Below, one piece after another: positions 55,661 to 64,000 of a stretch of 64,000 nt of DNA (the first letter of the stretch is position 1; every line of letters begins with the position of its first letter). A model generated the notes under the pieces. That model did no database searches and had not been told where the DNA came from. It saw nothing but the letters and a program-made list of their open reading frames with translations. The position numbers and the translations under genes were made by a program. The DNA lies in the NCBI RefSeq assembly GCF_003051105.1, contig NZ_QAOO01000003.1, positions 114,594 through 178,593 on the forward strand. The letters are read 5' to 3'. The stretch comes from Nitrosomonas nitrosa. GTDB lineage: Bacteria; Pseudomonadota; Gammaproteobacteria; Burkholderiales; Nitrosomonadaceae.

Positions 55661-56581
55661 TTATTGTTTTACGCCGGTTAACAAAACCCAGCCTTCTTTG
55701 TTGTCTGCAATTTCCATTTTAATATTTTGCCGGTAAGCATGGATAACTTCATTGGCCTGCGCTTCTAGGACACCTGAAAGGGCGATCGCGCCTCCTTGCC
55801 GTAAAGTATTCATTAGGATTGGCGCGAGCATGATCAAAGGGTTGGCCAGTATGTTGGCAACAACCTTATCAACTGGCTTATTCGCCGCTGGATTGGCCGT
55901 AAGGAGCGTGTCCAGATGAGTGGAGAATGCAATTTTTTTCGGATCACATCGATTGAGGATCGCATTGTCACGGCTAGCGATAATGGCGTGATCATCGATA
56001 TCGACCCCCATCACAAAGCCGGCTCCCAGTTTCAATGCTGCAATTGCGAGGATGCCCGAGCCGCATCCATAATCGAGTACGGTTTCGCCTGGGTGGATGT
56101 GCTGATCCAGCCAAGCGAGACATAGTTGTGTAGTCGGATGGCTGCCTGTGCCAAAAGCCCGCCCTGGATCCAGGATCAAATTGATCGCGGTCGGGTCAGG
56201 GGGGTGATGCCAAGTAGGTACAATCCACAGTTTTGAGGAGATGCGGATAGGGTCGAACTGAGATTGTGTTAATTTGACCCAGTCTTGTTCAGCAACGGTA
56301 GATAAGTGGTATTCAGGTTGGTCAGCAAGTTCGAGCACTTGAGTGATGGCTTGCATGATTGCGGCACTATCTGCATCCTGTCCAAATAGTGCGGTAATTG
56401 CTGCCTGCGACCAAAGCTCTCCAGCATATTCACCTGGTTCATCGAATAAAGGTTGCTCGTCCGAGGTGCCTGCAGCTGCATCGTGAATGTCGACGGATAA
56501 CGCCCCTAATTCGAATAATTTGTCGCTTACGACCTCGACGTCGGCGGCATTGACTTCAAATGTAAGCGCTAACCAGGACAT
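55661..56581 (-). CDS. prmA: Ribosomal protein L11 methyltransferase
   Basis: A 306-residue SAM-dependent enzyme that trimethylates L11 lysines and N-terminus. The N-terminal substrate domain is [32 protein letters not shown]. The Rossmann methyltransferase part has [38 protein letters not shown] (SAM motif), GVDIDDHA and the catalytic-loop [10 protein letters not shown]. Length is close to E. coli PrmA (293). It lies 31 bases after accC on the same strand. Confidence 0.95.
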   Translation of the reverse strand: MSWLALTFEVNAADVEVVSDKLFELGALSVDIHDAAAGTSDEQPLFDEPGEYAGELWSQAAITALFGQDADSAAIMQAITQVLELADQPEYHLSTVAEQDWVKLTQSQFDPIRISSKLWIVPTWHHPPDPTAINLILDPGRAFGTGSHPTTQLCLAWLDQHIHPGETVLDYGCGSGILAIAALKLGAGFVMGVDIDDHAIIASRDNAILNRCDPKKIAFSTHLDTLLTANPAANKPVDKVVANILANPLIMLAPILMNTLRQGGAIALSGVLEAQANEVIHAYRQNIKMEIADNKEGWVLLTGVKQ

Positions 56582-56612
56582 TGTTGGAGGATAAGTTCCT
56601 CAGTCGGCTTGA

Positions 56613-57980
56613 TTAACCATTTTCCTTGCTTGTTTTATTATGCAACGCAAGTTTATGCTCGAGGTAATGGATCGAGATACCTCCGCCGAGGAAATTCGTA
56701 TCGGAGAGCAAGTCGAGGTGCAGCGGGATATTTGTTTTGATGCCATTGATGACGGTTTCCGACAGTGCGATACGCATGCGGGCAATGGCTTGATCCCGAT
56801 CATCTCCATAGGCAATGATTTTGCCTATCATCGAGTCGTAATAGGGGGGCACCATATAATTATGATAAACATGCGAGTCTACGCGGATACCTGGGCCGCC
56901 CGGCGCATGATATTGCGTGATGCGGCCAGCGGAAGGTGTCAGCTTATAAGGATCTTCCGCATTGATACGGCATTCGATGGCATGACCCTTGATTACGATA
57001 TCTTTTTGCCGCACGGATAGCTTTTCACCCGCGGCAACTTGAATCTGGGCTTGCACCAGATCGATGCCTGTCACGGCTTCGGTCACAGGGTGTTCCACTT
57101 GTAGACGGGTATTCATTTCAATGAAATAGAATTCATTGTTTTCGTAAAGAAATTCAAAGGTGCCTACACCACGATAATGGATGCGACGGCAAGCTTCTGT
57201 GCACCGTTCTCCGATTTTATCGCGCAGCCGTGGCGGGATATCGGGGGCGGGCGCTTCCTCCAGAATTTTTTGATGGCGGCGTTGCATCGAACAATCCCGC
57301 TCGCCTAAGTGAACTGCATTGCCGTGCTCGTCAACCAATACTTGAATTTCAATGTGTCTTGGATTTTCTAAATATTTTTCTGCATAGATGACGGGGTTGC
57401 CAAACGCTGTTTGTGCTTCATTCCGAGTGGTGATGATCGCATTCGATAAGGCGCCTTCAGTGTGTACGACCCGCATGCCGCGACCACCGCCTCCCCCAGC
57501 CGCTTTGATAATGATGGGGTAGCCTATCGATTTGGCGATCTTTTTGATTTCGTCTATCGAATCTGGCAATGCGCCATCCGATCCAGGAACGCAGGGCACG
57601 CCTGCTTGCCGCATTGCATTTTTCGCGCTGACTTTGTCACCCATCAGACGGATCGTATCTGGGCGGGGGCCTATGAATACAAATCCACTTTTTTCTACTC
57701 GCTCAGCAAAATCTGCATTTTCCGAGAGAAAACCATAACCAGGATGAATGGCTTCGGCGTCGGTTACTTCGGCTGCGCTGATAATGGCCGGAATATTGAG
57801 GTAGCTTTGCGTAGAGAGTGCGGGGCCTATGCATACCGACTCATCAGCAAGTTTGACATATTTGGCTTCTGAATCAGCGACCGAATGCACGGCGACGGTT
57901 TTGATGCCCATGGCACGGCAAGCACGTTGGATACGCAATGCGATTTCGCCTCGATTGGCAATAAGTATTTTCTCAAACAT
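56613..57980 (-). CDS. accC: Acetyl-CoA carboxylase, biotin carboxylase subunit
   Basis: A 455-residue ATP-grasp enzyme that carboxylates biotin on AccB at the first committed step of fatty-acid synthesis. [20 protein letters not shown] start, [15 protein letters not shown], glycine-rich [55 protein letters not shown] and [11 protein letters not shown] are all present. The usual family length is 449. It is 60 bases after accB, with the prmA gene following. Confidence 0.97.
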   Translation of the reverse strand: MFEKILIANRGEIALRIQRACRAMGIKTVAVHSVADSEAKYVKLADESVCIGPALSTQSYLNIPAIISAAEVTDAEAIHPGYGFLSENADFAERVEKSGFVFIGPRPDTIRLMGDKVSAKNAMRQAGVPCVPGSDGALPDSIDEIKKIAKSIGYPIIIKAAGGGGGRGMRVVHTEGALSNAIITTRNEAQTAFGNPVIYAEKYLENPRHIEIQVLVDEHGNAVHLGERDCSMQRRHQKILEEAPAPDIPPRLRDKIGERCTEACRRIHYRGVGTFEFLYENNEFYFIEMNTRLQVEHPVTEAVTGIDLVQAQIQVAAGEKLSVRQKDIVIKGHAIECRINAEDPYKLTPSAGRITQYHAPGGPGIRVDSHVYHNYMVPPYYDSMIGKIIAYGDDRDQAIARMRIALSETVINGIKTNIPLHLDLLSDTNFLGGGISIHYLEHKLALHNKTSKENG

Positions 57981-58040
57981 ATTTAATGTATTTGAGGTGA
58001 AGTCAGGGAGATAACATTTAAAAGATGAATAATAAAAAAG

Positions 58041-58499
58041 TTAGCCAATAATAAATAAGGGTTCACCATATTCAACGGGCTGACCATTTTCAAGCAGAAT
58101 TGCTTTGATGACGCCATTTTTATCGGCCTCTATTTCATTGAGCAGTTTCATGGCCTCAATAATGCAAAGCGTATCACCAACTTTAACGGTTTGTCCGACT
58201 TCCACGAAAGGCTTTGTTCCGGGTGCAGAAGCGCGATAGAAAGTACCGACCATCGGCGATTTGACGATATGCCCTTCTGGTAGATTTGGTTTTGAATCAT
58301 CTGTTTCAGACGCAGATTCGACTGCATTGATGTTCGAAGGCGCACTGGGTGGATAGTATTGCGGTGTAGCTGAGTGCGTCTGCGGTGGGTGACCGAATTT
58401 GTTGATGCGAACTTTATCTTCGCCCTCGGTAATTTCTAACTCAGCTATGTTGTATTCTTCAACTAATTCAATTAGTTTTTTTAGTTTTCTTAGATCCAT
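58041..58499 (-). CDS. accB: Acetyl-CoA carboxylase, biotin carboxyl carrier subunit
   Basis: A 152-residue biotin carrier. N-terminus [32 protein letters not shown], then a Pro/Ser/Ala-rich flexible linker, then the biotinyl domain [42 protein letters not shown] with the biotin Lys in EAMKL. The ATG at 58499 is chosen over a GTG at 58505 because GGAGG lies six bases before it and the N-terminus then matches the family. Together with AccC and the transferase AccAD it makes malonyl-CoA. Confidence 0.96.
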   Translation of the reverse strand: MDLRKLKKLIELVEEYNIAELEITEGEDKVRINKFGHPPQTHSATPQYYPPSAPSNINAVESASETDDSKPNLPEGHIVKSPMVGTFYRASAPGTKPFVEVGQTVKVGDTLCIIEAMKLLNEIEADKNGVIKAILLENGQPVEYGEPLFIIG

Positions 58500-58709
58500 A
58501 TACACCCTCCCGGGAACAACCCGTTCACGAGTAATCTAGAATCAAACCTGAGGCGATATCGTCGTTTCGGTTTGCGAGATTGAGTTAAGAACAAGATAGA
58601 AAAATGTATGTAGTTTGCTAGCAATTGACGGCGTACTTGAAGTAATGGCGGCGCATATTACTATATATTACCTAATTATTGTATTGTTTATTTTAGTTGC
58701 TTCTTCGTT

Positions 58710-58727
58710 TCTAGCCATTAGGCTAGA
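58710..58727. terminator. Hairpin between aroQ and accB
   Basis: TCTAGCC-ATTA-GGCTAGA forms a perfect 7-base stem in the 300-base gap downstream of aroQ. No T-run follows on the minus strand, so it could be a weak terminator or a processing hairpin. The gap also contains the accB promoter region, with no gene in it. Confidence 0.3.
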
Positions 58728-58802
58728 TTGACAAAATTAAATCAACGATTGATTGCGTTATGATGATATGGTGGCATTGTAGGTATCAGTGTTTTTTTTA
58801 TA

Positions 58803-59258
58803 TTATTGTTTGGTCAATGCATATTGCAGTGCCAGTTCGTAGCCTTTAGCTCCCAATCCGCTAATTACGCCAATCGCAAGATCAGAAAAAAAAGATTTTT
58901 GACGATAGGGTTCTCGTGCATAAATATTTGACAGATGTATTTCAATAAAAGGCAGTCCTGTTGCGGCTATTGCATCACGCAAAGTAATGCTGGTATGCGT
59001 TAATCCTGCTGGATTGATAATGATGAAATCAGTCCCATCCTGCATCGCAAGTTGTATGCGATCTATTAATATACCCTCGCTGTTACTTTGTAAAACATCA
59101 AGCTTGGCTTTGGCTGCATCTGCCATCTCATGCAGTTTTTTGTTAATATCATTTAAAGTTGTTTTGCCATAAATTTCTGGCTCTCTTTTTCCCAAAAGAT
59201 TTAAATTTGGCCCATGGATAACCAGGATATGCTTGGACGATATATTGCTAGATTTCAT
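58803..59258 (-). CDS. aroQ: Type II 3-dehydroquinate dehydratase
   Basis: A 151-residue dodecameric shikimate-pathway enzyme. The N-terminal [26 protein letters not shown] has the catalytic Arg and Tyr lid; [18 protein letters not shown] has the catalytic His; [20 protein letters not shown] carries substrate Arg. These all match the family. The ATG at 59258 is preferred because it gives the family length (about 150); the frame is open 165 bases further upstream but that part is AT-rich with no family features. First gene of the aroQ-accB-accC-prma run. Confidence 0.94.
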   Translation of the reverse strand: MKSSNISSKHILVIHGPNLNLLGKREPEIYGKTTLNDINKKLHEMADAAKAKLDVLQSNSEGILIDRIQLAMQDGTDFIIINPAGLTHTSITLRDAIAATGLPFIEIHLSNIYAREPYRQKSFFSDLAIGVISGLGAKGYELALQYALTKQ

Positions 59259-59471
59259 TATCGAATTATGGCTTTTTCTGTAAAGAATGTACAGATTTAT
59301 GATAACAATCGGAGAATTTAAACGAATTTGCAGTGAAATGCTTGGATGATTATTCTGGGGTGTTGTTATTGCTTGTCTAGCAGCAAATAGGATTTGTAGC
59401 AAAATTATCTTGTAATTGCTCACAATTACTTAAACCACTATAATCCCGCGTTTGTTGGTCAGATTATAGAG

Positions 59472-59547
<76 letters not shown>

Positions 59548-59582
59548 ATAATCAATAACTTAGCGCATCTGCTGATAGCTCT

Positions 59583-60596
59583 TTACTTCGATTGTGTCAA
59601 ATTTGTGCCAGAAAACATGGCATCCACGACACGTGCATGTGCGGCAAACTGGGCTGGTGCGAGATGTGCATATCGCCTCACCATCTCCGAAGACTCCCAT
59701 GCGCCCATCTCTTGAATGACATTCAACGGTACACCATTCTGTGTTAACCAGCTTGCCCAGGTATGACGCAAATCATGCCAGCGAAAATCCTCGATACCGG
59801 CCCGCTTTAATGCTTTTCGCCAAGCTCTGGTATTTACTTGCTTTATAGGCATACCTTTATAAGTAAATACCGTTTTAGGATGTTTTCCAACTTGTCTCTC
59901 TAATACAGTCATAGCTGTAGAATTGAGTGAAACATGAATTGGTTTCCCAGCTTTTGCCTGATCGCCGTGTATCCATGCAACATTGCGCCGCATATCAACT
60001 TGGGACCACTCAAGTTTTGTAACATTTGCTCGCCGCAAACCTGTAGCCAGTGAAAATTGCACAATATCTGCCAAATGCACCGGCAACTCCTGTATGAGCT
60101 TATTGGCTTCATCAGCATTCAAATAACGTATCCGTCGCTTGGGCTCCCGGTACAACTTAATAGTTGGCGCTTTATCAATCCACTCCCATTCAAGAGTAGC
60201 CCGCCGTAAAATGGAGCGAATCAATGCCAATAACCGATTTGCTGTAGCTGGTGTGGTTGTTTTTAACTTTAACTCACCTATCCTTGCAATTTCCTCACGA
60301 GTGATCTCATGAAGATACTTGCCCCGGAGGTATTGTTGGAGCCAACTGATTTTGGAAACATCATCATGATGTGTTTTTTTGTGTTGCGTTTCCATCAACC
60401 ACTTGTAAGCAGCTTCATCCCAGGTATATTTTGGTTTTTCACCAACTTTTACAACTCTCCACGCTTCGGCTTTCAGCTTGTCGTGGAATTCCTGCGCCTG
60501 GGTTTTGTCTTCTGTTGCAGCAGAGCATCTAATGCGCTCGCCGCTTGGTGTGGTGAATCGAACCCACCACGTTTTACCGCGTTTAAAGAGTGGCAT
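59583..60596 (-). CDS. Tyrosine recombinase/integrase
   Basis: A 337-residue phage-type integrase. The N-terminal part starts MPLFKRGKTWWVRFTTPSGERI (a short arm-binding domain), a core-binding helical domain at about 75-155, and a catalytic domain with Arg in FSLATGLRRANVTKLEW, HDLRHTWASWLTQNG (His-x-x-Arg), GAWESSEMVRRYAHL (nucleophile Tyr). All residues are intact. Ribosome site GAGGAG upstream of the ATG. Its stop faces the tRNA-Thr 3' end, the common position for tRNA-site integrases. The excisionase-like gene overlaps its first 124 bases. Confidence 0.93.
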   Translation of the reverse strand: MPLFKRGKTWWVRFTTPSGERIRCSAATEDKTQAQEFHDKLKAEAWRVVKVGEKPKYTWDEAAYKWLMETQHKKTHHDDVSKISWLQQYLRGKYLHEITREEIARIGELKLKTTTPATANRLLALIRSILRRATLEWEWIDKAPTIKLYREPKRRIRYLNADEANKLIQELPVHLADIVQFSLATGLRRANVTKLEWSQVDMRRNVAWIHGDQAKAGKPIHVSLNSTAMTVLERQVGKHPKTVFTYKGMPIKQVNTRAWRKALKRAGIEDFRWHDLRHTWASWLTQNGVPLNVIQEMGAWESSEMVRRYAHLAPAQFAAHARVVDAMFSGTNLTQSK

Positions 60597-60802
60597 AATT
60601 TTTTCTCCTCATGTCCCACTTGCAACGCTTGCCGAGTAGAAGCATATAACGAGCGGATATGATCGGCAAGGTCATCTTCGATAAAAGCCCAGCGTTTTCC
60701 TAATTTGGCACCGGGAATGATTCCCGCTTTGGCGCGTCGGCGCACTTCCTCGGGGTGCAGTTTCAGAAACTGGGCCGCTTCAGTCAGGGTCAAGGTTTTC
60801 AT
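60473..60802 (-). CDS. Excisionase-like helix-turn-helix protein
   Basis: A 109-residue protein. The N-terminal half MKTLTLTEAAQFLKLHPEEVRRRAKAGIIPGAKLGKRWAFIEDDL is a MerR/excisionase-type winged helix (helix-turn-helix family 17). The C-terminal half is basic and has no family I recognise. Its last 124 bases overlap the start of the integrase gene in another frame. This arrangement means that one message must be translated in two frames there. It probably directs the integrase toward excision (inference). Confidence 0.8.
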   Translation of the reverse strand: MKTLTLTEAAQFLKLHPEEVRRRAKAGIIPGAKLGKRWAFIEDDLADHIRSLYASTRQALQVGHEEKKLCHSLNAVKRGGFDSPHQAASALDALLQQKTKPRRRNSTTS

Positions 60803-60829
60803 AAGCCATTCAACCTTTGGTAAAAATTG

Positions 60830-61258
60830 CTATAACAGCATAAGCGAAACAATCACCACTGAAATCAGCACCAGAACGGCGGCCAGTAAATTCATAATGG
60901 CCGCCTGCCTGGAAATTCGGGTCAGATCACGGATCTCATGATTGATTGCGATTCTGATTTTCTCGCTGATTAATTGCATGCTCTGATCTATTGGCTGATC
61001 GTTGCTTTTGCTGAAATTGCTCTGTTGTGCGCTGATCAGCGCATTGGCTTTTTTGCTGGCGACCGTCTGCCATTGATTCAAGTTTTCCTGCAGAATGGCT
61101 TCGTATTTGTGCAGCAATTCAGCGTGCGCTTTTTCATTCTGTTCCAGCAGTACTTCATTGAGCGTATGCATCATCAAAATCGGATCATCTTTGGTCAAAA
61201 CGATGCTGTGTTCTGACGCGATCCGTTTGATCAATGCATCCAGTTTGTCGTTGTTCAT
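60830..61258 (-). CDS. traM: TraM-like transfer protein
   Basis: A 142-residue protein, close to the 145 of RP4 TraM. It is mostly helical with a coiled-coil centre (NEKAHAELLHKYEAILQENLNQW) and one C-terminal membrane segment (AAVLVLISVVIVSLMLL). Start overlaps the traL stop (ATGA). Naming rests on position (after traK and traL), length and tail anchor more than on motif. In RP4, TraK, TraL and TraM are needed for or stimulate conjugation. Confidence 0.75.
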   Translation of the reverse strand: MNNDKLDALIKRIASEHSIVLTKDDPILMMHTLNEVLLEQNEKAHAELLHKYEAILQENLNQWQTVASKKANALISAQQSNFSKSNDQPIDQSMQLISEKIRIAINHEIRDLTRISRQAAIMNLLAAVLVLISVVIVSLMLL

Positions 61259-61986
61259 GACAAAACCGCGGACACGTTTTCAAGAGTGGTAAACAGCTGT
61301 CTGCGTATAATGGTCAATCGCTGGCGAACCATCACCGGCAAAGTGCTGCTTTTCAGCGCTTCATCAAACGTGAATTTCGACTGCAGGATTTCGCTTAAAT
61401 CCTTACCGAAGGTTTCCGGCTTGTAGTGCGGAATTCTAATGATGGCCGATACACGGGCTTTGTTGTCGACATAGGCCTTCATTTCCTCGAACTGTTTGCC
61501 GTTCATGATGATTTCGCCCCAGTAAGGATTGAGCCAGACAACGAATAACGCTTCCTTCGGAAATTGTTTGACGAGATGCGCAAAACCATTGAGTGTATCG
61601 AGCAATGCCTGGCTGCCGGTAATCACGGTATGAACAATCAGTTCATGTCCCATATCCAGCAGCAAAGCCGGAATCTGGTTGCTGATCAGGTAATGCGACA
61701 TCGGCACGAAGGTGCTCGCGCCGTTATCGATAATGGCATCGGTTTCCGTGTTGGCGATGAGTTCGATCAAATCATCGAACTTTCTTGGATCGATCTCATC
61801 GTTGTTCATCACATTAACCTGTTTTACATTCAGTTTTTTGAATCCATAGAATGTAGCGTTAACCGGATCGGTATCGATGCATAACGGATTTTTCCCTTTG
61901 GCGATCTTGTGCTGCGCCAGTGTCGATGAGATGAACGATTTACCGACACCTCCCTTGCCTTGCAGAATCATATGTATCTTGGCCAT
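61255..61986 (-). CDS. traL: TraL-like P-loop ATPase (ParA/MinD type)
   Basis: A 243-residue ATPase, near RP4 TraL in length (241). Walker A IHMILQGKGGVGKSFISSTLAQ of the deviant ParA/MinD type (KGGVGKS), CIDTDPVNATF as the Asp of switch I, and an LLLDMGHE segment. The role in transfer is probably positioning or delivery of the relaxosome. Start overlaps the traK stop (TGATG), and traM follows, so the three are translationally coupled. Confidence 0.85.
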   Translation of the reverse strand: MAKIHMILQGKGGVGKSFISSTLAQHKIAKGKNPLCIDTDPVNATFYGFKKLNVKQVNVMNNDEIDPRKFDDLIELIANTETDAIIDNGASTFVPMSHYLISNQIPALLLDMGHELIVHTVITGSQALLDTLNGFAHLVKQFPKEALFVVWLNPYWGEIIMNGKQFEEMKAYVDNKARVSAIIRIPHYKPETFGKDLSEILQSKFTFDEALKSSTLPVMVRQRLTIIRRQLFTTLENVSAVLS

Positions 61987-62315
61987 CAGATAAGCTCCTC
62001 TTTTTCAGTTGTAGAATTAAAACGAAATCCTTCCTGATCGGTGATCGCTGGTTTGGTGGATGCGGTGCGTAATTTCTGTTTTCTGTCATCCCCGATATGG
62101 CGGTTGACCAAGGTTCTGAACCATTGATAAGAACATTTGATTCTTCCCTCGTCATGCAGCGTGTTCCAGATCTGTCGTACCGTCCACCCATCTTGTAACG
62201 CCTGCTCGATATCCGGCTTCAGTGCGATAAACGCCGGTAAAAATTGTTTGCCGGTGTTTTTGTTCTTATTTGTAAATAGCGCGATACGTTCCGATAAGGT
62301 TTTGGTCATCACCAT
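61986..62315 (-). CDS. traK: TraK-like oriT-binding protein
   Basis: A 109-residue protein, shorter than RP4 TraK (134). It starts MVMTKTLSERIALFTNKNKN and has FIALKPDIEQALQDGWTVRQIWNTLHDEGRIKCSYQWFRTLVNRHI, a helix-turn-helix-like segment typical of TraK proteins. RP4 TraK binds and bends the AT-rich side of oriT; here the region directly upstream is very AT-rich with many T-tracts, consistent with that role. First gene of the traK-traL-traM unit. Confidence 0.82.
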   Translation of the reverse strand: MVMTKTLSERIALFTNKNKNTGKQFLPAFIALKPDIEQALQDGWTVRQIWNTLHDEGRIKCSYQWFRTLVNRHIGDDRKQKLRTASTKPAITDQEGFRFNSTTEKEELI

Positions 62316-62695
62316 GTTTCCCGCATCTAATTATTCTTTGGTGGAATATTTTGTTTTTAAAAACGTGTTCACCACACCTCTGTGTTTCATTTGCCGGCAA
62401 TCGAATTGCTTTCAGCTTCAATTCGTTTCACTTTGTTTCTTTTGCTTTTTATTTGCTTTCTTTTTGTTACAAACACGCTTTATTTTGCTTGAAAGAAACT
62501 TTTTGCAAGCATTTTTAAATCATATGAACTTATAATATAACGAAAATAAACTACTTGCAAACTTATAATATAATGGTAGTATATTTTAAAAAATCTACAC
62601 AACAGGGCAAGATATGTGGAGATGGCCATCTCCACGCAAACTTTATTCGCACATTACTGTGCTCAACGTTGATCTTGCTCTACGAGGTAAGCGAA
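62316..62695. other. oriT region between divergent traK and traJ
   Basis: AT-rich, with many T-tracts (62410-62480), likely intrinsically bent as the TraK-binding side of oriT. A direct repeat AACTTATAATATAA occurs at 62527-62540 and 62560-62573, each containing a TATAAT box, so these are probably promoter -10 elements under shared control. The nick site and palindrome are listed separately. Confidence 0.6.
62605..62635 (-). other. oriT nick site and TraJ-type palindrome
   Basis: The minus strand reads ATATCTTG-CCC at 62605-62615, close to the IncP nick consensus YATCCTG-Y (RP4 TATCCTG-CCC, one difference), so the nick would be between 62608 and 62607. Next to it, one base away, is a perfect 20-base palindrome GTGGAGATGG/CCATCTCCAC (62616-62635), where TraJ binds in RP4. 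The order traK, nick, palindrome, traJ matches RP4. Confidence 0.75.
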
Positions 62696-63100
62696 ATGAC
62701 GGTTCCAGAGCACCAAAGTGGTGATGATAAACAGCATGCTGTGAATAGAAACAAAGGAGTGCGGCGCGCCAAACGAGATAAGCGGCTCAGAATTCCTGTA
62801 TTGCCGGAGGAGGAGAGGGTGATCAAAGCAAAAGCCTATGAGGCGGGATTGACGGTTGCAGAATATCTGCGCAATCTGGGTCTGGGTTACAGCGTGCCCA
62901 GTATGATCGATAACCGGCAGGTGGATGCACTGCTCAAAATCAATGCCGATCTGGGTCGGCTTGGTGGCTTGATCAAGCTATGGCTGACCAATGACGAGCG
63001 CACGAAATATATCGGCAAGTCGCAGCTCTATATGACCCTGGACACCATCCAAGAAACACAAAGTGTGATGCTCAAAGAAATCATGAAGCTCAGGAAATAA
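62696..63100 (+). CDS. traJ: TraJ-like relaxosome protein (oriT-recognition)
   Basis: A 134-residue protein (RP4 TraJ is 123). A basic, disordered N-terminus is followed by KRLRIPVLPEEERVIKAKAYEAGLTVAEYLRNLGLGY, a ribbon-helix-helix DNA-binding fold, and INADLGRLGGLIKLWLTNDERT, which is strikingly like RP4 TraJ (INGDLGRLGGLLKLWLTDD). It should bind the palindrome next to the nick site and load TraI. The ATG at 62696 with GAGG upstream is chosen; the frame is open back to 62555, but that extension would run through the oriT palindrome. Confidence 0.9.
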   Translation: MTVPEHQSGDDKQHAVNRNKGVRRAKRDKRLRIPVLPEEERVIKAKAYEAGLTVAEYLRNLGLGYSVPSMIDNRQVDALLKINADLGRLGGLIKLWLTNDERTKYIGKSQLYMTLDTIQETQSVMLKEIMKLRK

Positions 63101-63120
63101 TATTCGGAATAACCAGATTA

Positions 63121-63135
63121 TTTAAGCTGCTTAAA
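63121..63135. promoter_or_regulatory. 15-base palindrome just upstream of traI
   Basis: TTTAAGC-T-GCTTAAA, a perfect inverted repeat five bases before the traI ATG and 20 bases after the traJ stop. Its position over the translation start favours an operator or an RNA hairpin that limits traI translation. Confidence 0.4.
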
Positions 63136-63139
63136 TGCC

Positions 63140-64000
63140 ATGATCGCTAAAATCGTTCCCATCAAATCGCTACGCAAAAGCAATTACTCTGCGTTGGTAA
63201 AGTATCTGACCGATCCGCAAGGCAAAAGTGAACGTCTTGGGCGGATTTCAATTACAAATTGCTATACCGATGAACTGACACCAGCAATGCTTGAAATCCA
63301 GAATACGCAGGAGATGAACAGGCGTGCCCGATCCGATAAAACCTGTCACTTGGTCTTGAGCTTCCCGGAGGGTGAACGGTTATCCAATGACCAGCTGAGT
63401 GAAATAGAAGAAAGGTTTTGTGAAGCACTGGGATTTCGTGAACATCAGCGTATCAGTGTCGTGCATGACGATACGGATCATCAGCATATCCATATTGCGA
63501 TCAACAAGATTCATCCACGCAAACTGACGATCCACAACCCCTACTACGATTACAAAAAGGTTGCCACCCTATGCGAACAGATCGAGCGGGAGTACGGACT
63601 GACCCAAGTCAATCATGAAGCCCAGCTAGACAAATCTTCGCGCATCATGCAGGACATCGAAGCCAAAGCGGGTATCGAGAGCCTGCTTGGCTGGATTCGG
63701 CGCGAATGCCTCGATGACATCAAGCGGGCTGACACCTGGCAGGGTTTGCACCAACTGCTGCAAAACCATGGCCTGGTAATCAAGGAACGCGGCAATGGTC
63801 TGGTGTTTGTTTCCAGCCATGGCGTGGCTGTTAAAGCCAGTTACGTTGACCGGTCTCTATCGAAACCGAATCTGATCAAGCGATTGGGTGCCTTTGAAGC
63901 GTCAGCGCATACGGCACAAACGACGTCTGTCCAATCCAAACAGTATCAACCCAAGCCGCTGCAGAACACCATCGATACCGCCAGGCTGTTTGAGCGCTAC
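63140..64000 (+). CDS. traI: TraI-like MOBP relaxase, N-terminal part (cut by window end)
   Basis: The first 287 codons of the relaxase. MIAKIVPIKSLRKSNYSALVKYLTDPQGKSERLG is the RP4 TraI N-terminus with the catalytic Tyr in VKYLTD. Motif III VVHDDTDHQHIHIAINKIHP (HxDxDxxHIHI) supplies the metal ligands, and SRIMQDIEAKAGIESLLGWIR follows the catalytic domain. It nicks oriT and becomes covalently bound to the transferred strand. The start ATG at 63140 matches RP4. The rest, possibly with a primase or helper domain, lies outside. Confidence 0.93.
   Translation, partial: MIAKIVPIKSLRKSNYSALVKYLTDPQGKSERLGRISITNCYTDELTPAMLEIQNTQEMNRRARSDKTCHLVLSFPEGERLSNDQLSEIEERFCEALGFREHQRISVVHDDTDHQHIHIAINKIHPRKLTIHNPYYDYKKVATLCEQIEREYGLTQVNHEAQLDKSSRIMQDIEAKAGIESLLGWIRRECLDDIKRADTWQGLHQLLQNHGLVIKERGNGLVFVSSHGVAVKASYVDRSLSKPNLIKRLGAFEASAHTAQTTSVQSKQYQPKPLQNTIDTARLFERY

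Larger units (their letters stand above)
59548..64000. mobile_element. Left end of an IncP-like integrative conjugative/mobilizable element
   Basis: A tyrosine integrase and excisionase-like gene next to a tRNA-Thr 3' end, then traM, traL, traK, oriT, traJ and traI in the RP4 order. The boundary is inferred from the tRNA; the other end and any direct repeat are outside the window. AT-rich oriT region differs from the surrounding chromosome. Confidence 0.8.

Noticed and set aside
59259..59423. Longer aroQ start at 59423
   Set aside because: The extra 55 residues are AT-rich codons without family features and would make the enzyme much longer than normal.
62555..62695. N-terminal extension of traJ
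   Set aside because: It would encode through the nick site and palindrome; the ATG at 62696 has a ribosome site and fits RP4 TraJ length.

Overview
The window looks like a chromosomal segment of a Gram-negative betaproteobacterium. The family Nitrosomonadaceae is my best guess from gene order and style, but no nitrification gene is present to confirm it. The clues are the aroQ-accB-accC-prmA-DUF3426 run, the lptM-lysA pair joined to squalene/hopanoid genes, an outer-membrane phosphate porin behind a recognisable Pho box, MlaD/PqiC-type envelope lipid proteins, and an RP4-like transfer region next to a tRNA gene.

Layout. 0-5 kb: a minus-strand run mlaD, pqiC-like, lptM, lysA, squalene synthase and hpnA (cut by the window edge), i.e. 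envelope lipid and hopanoid functions plus lysine synthesis. 5-14 kb: plus-strand fatty-acid genes (fadE, long-chain acyl-CoA ligase, acyl-CoA thioesterase), an NlpE-like lipoprotein, a double-domain SagB-type nitroreductase and an OprP-like porin. 14-20 kb: a minus-strand phospho-signalling operon (histidine kinase, single-domain receiver, REC-REC-PAS-GAF-PAS-GGDEF-EAL protein). 20-24 kb: a 590-base AT-rich gap with a cluster of DnaA-box-like sites, an ABC-F ATPase, a DUF4139 protein and a FliT-like protein.

24.6-46.3 kb is an unusually dense sensory island, all on the plus strand: a NarX/NarL-like pair, three giant multi-PAS hybrid histidine kinases that are clearly paralogous, a REC-EAL phosphodiesterase, a CheB-CheR-PAS fusion, and a tight unit made of a hybrid kinase, an ABM-fold monooxygenase, a cobalamin-binding protein with the W-x9-E-H signature of B12 photoreceptors, and a further kinase. 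It ends with a degenerate GGDEF protein that keeps the c-di-GMP inhibitory site. Together they suggest coupling of light, redox or cobalamin state to c-di-GMP and chemotaxis-like methylation (inference).

46.3-49.4 kb is a scrapyard of small mobile DNA: a 244-bp MITE-like element, an IS200/IS605 end with a tnpA remnant, a vapBC pair whose toxin gene overlaps an intact RAYT transposase gene, an ISNCY-like transposase remnant and a DUF433/DUF5615 toxin-antitoxin pair with a frameshifted toxin. 49.5-59.3 kb returns to core genes (metH, glpQ-like, DUF3426, prmA, accC, accB, aroQ).

59.5-64 kb: tRNA-Thr(CGT) followed by a tyrosine integrase, an excisionase-like gene and an IncP/RP4-style transfer region (traM, traL and traK divergent from traJ and traI, with a recognisable oriT). 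This is the left end of an integrative conjugative or mobilizable element that continues beyond the window.
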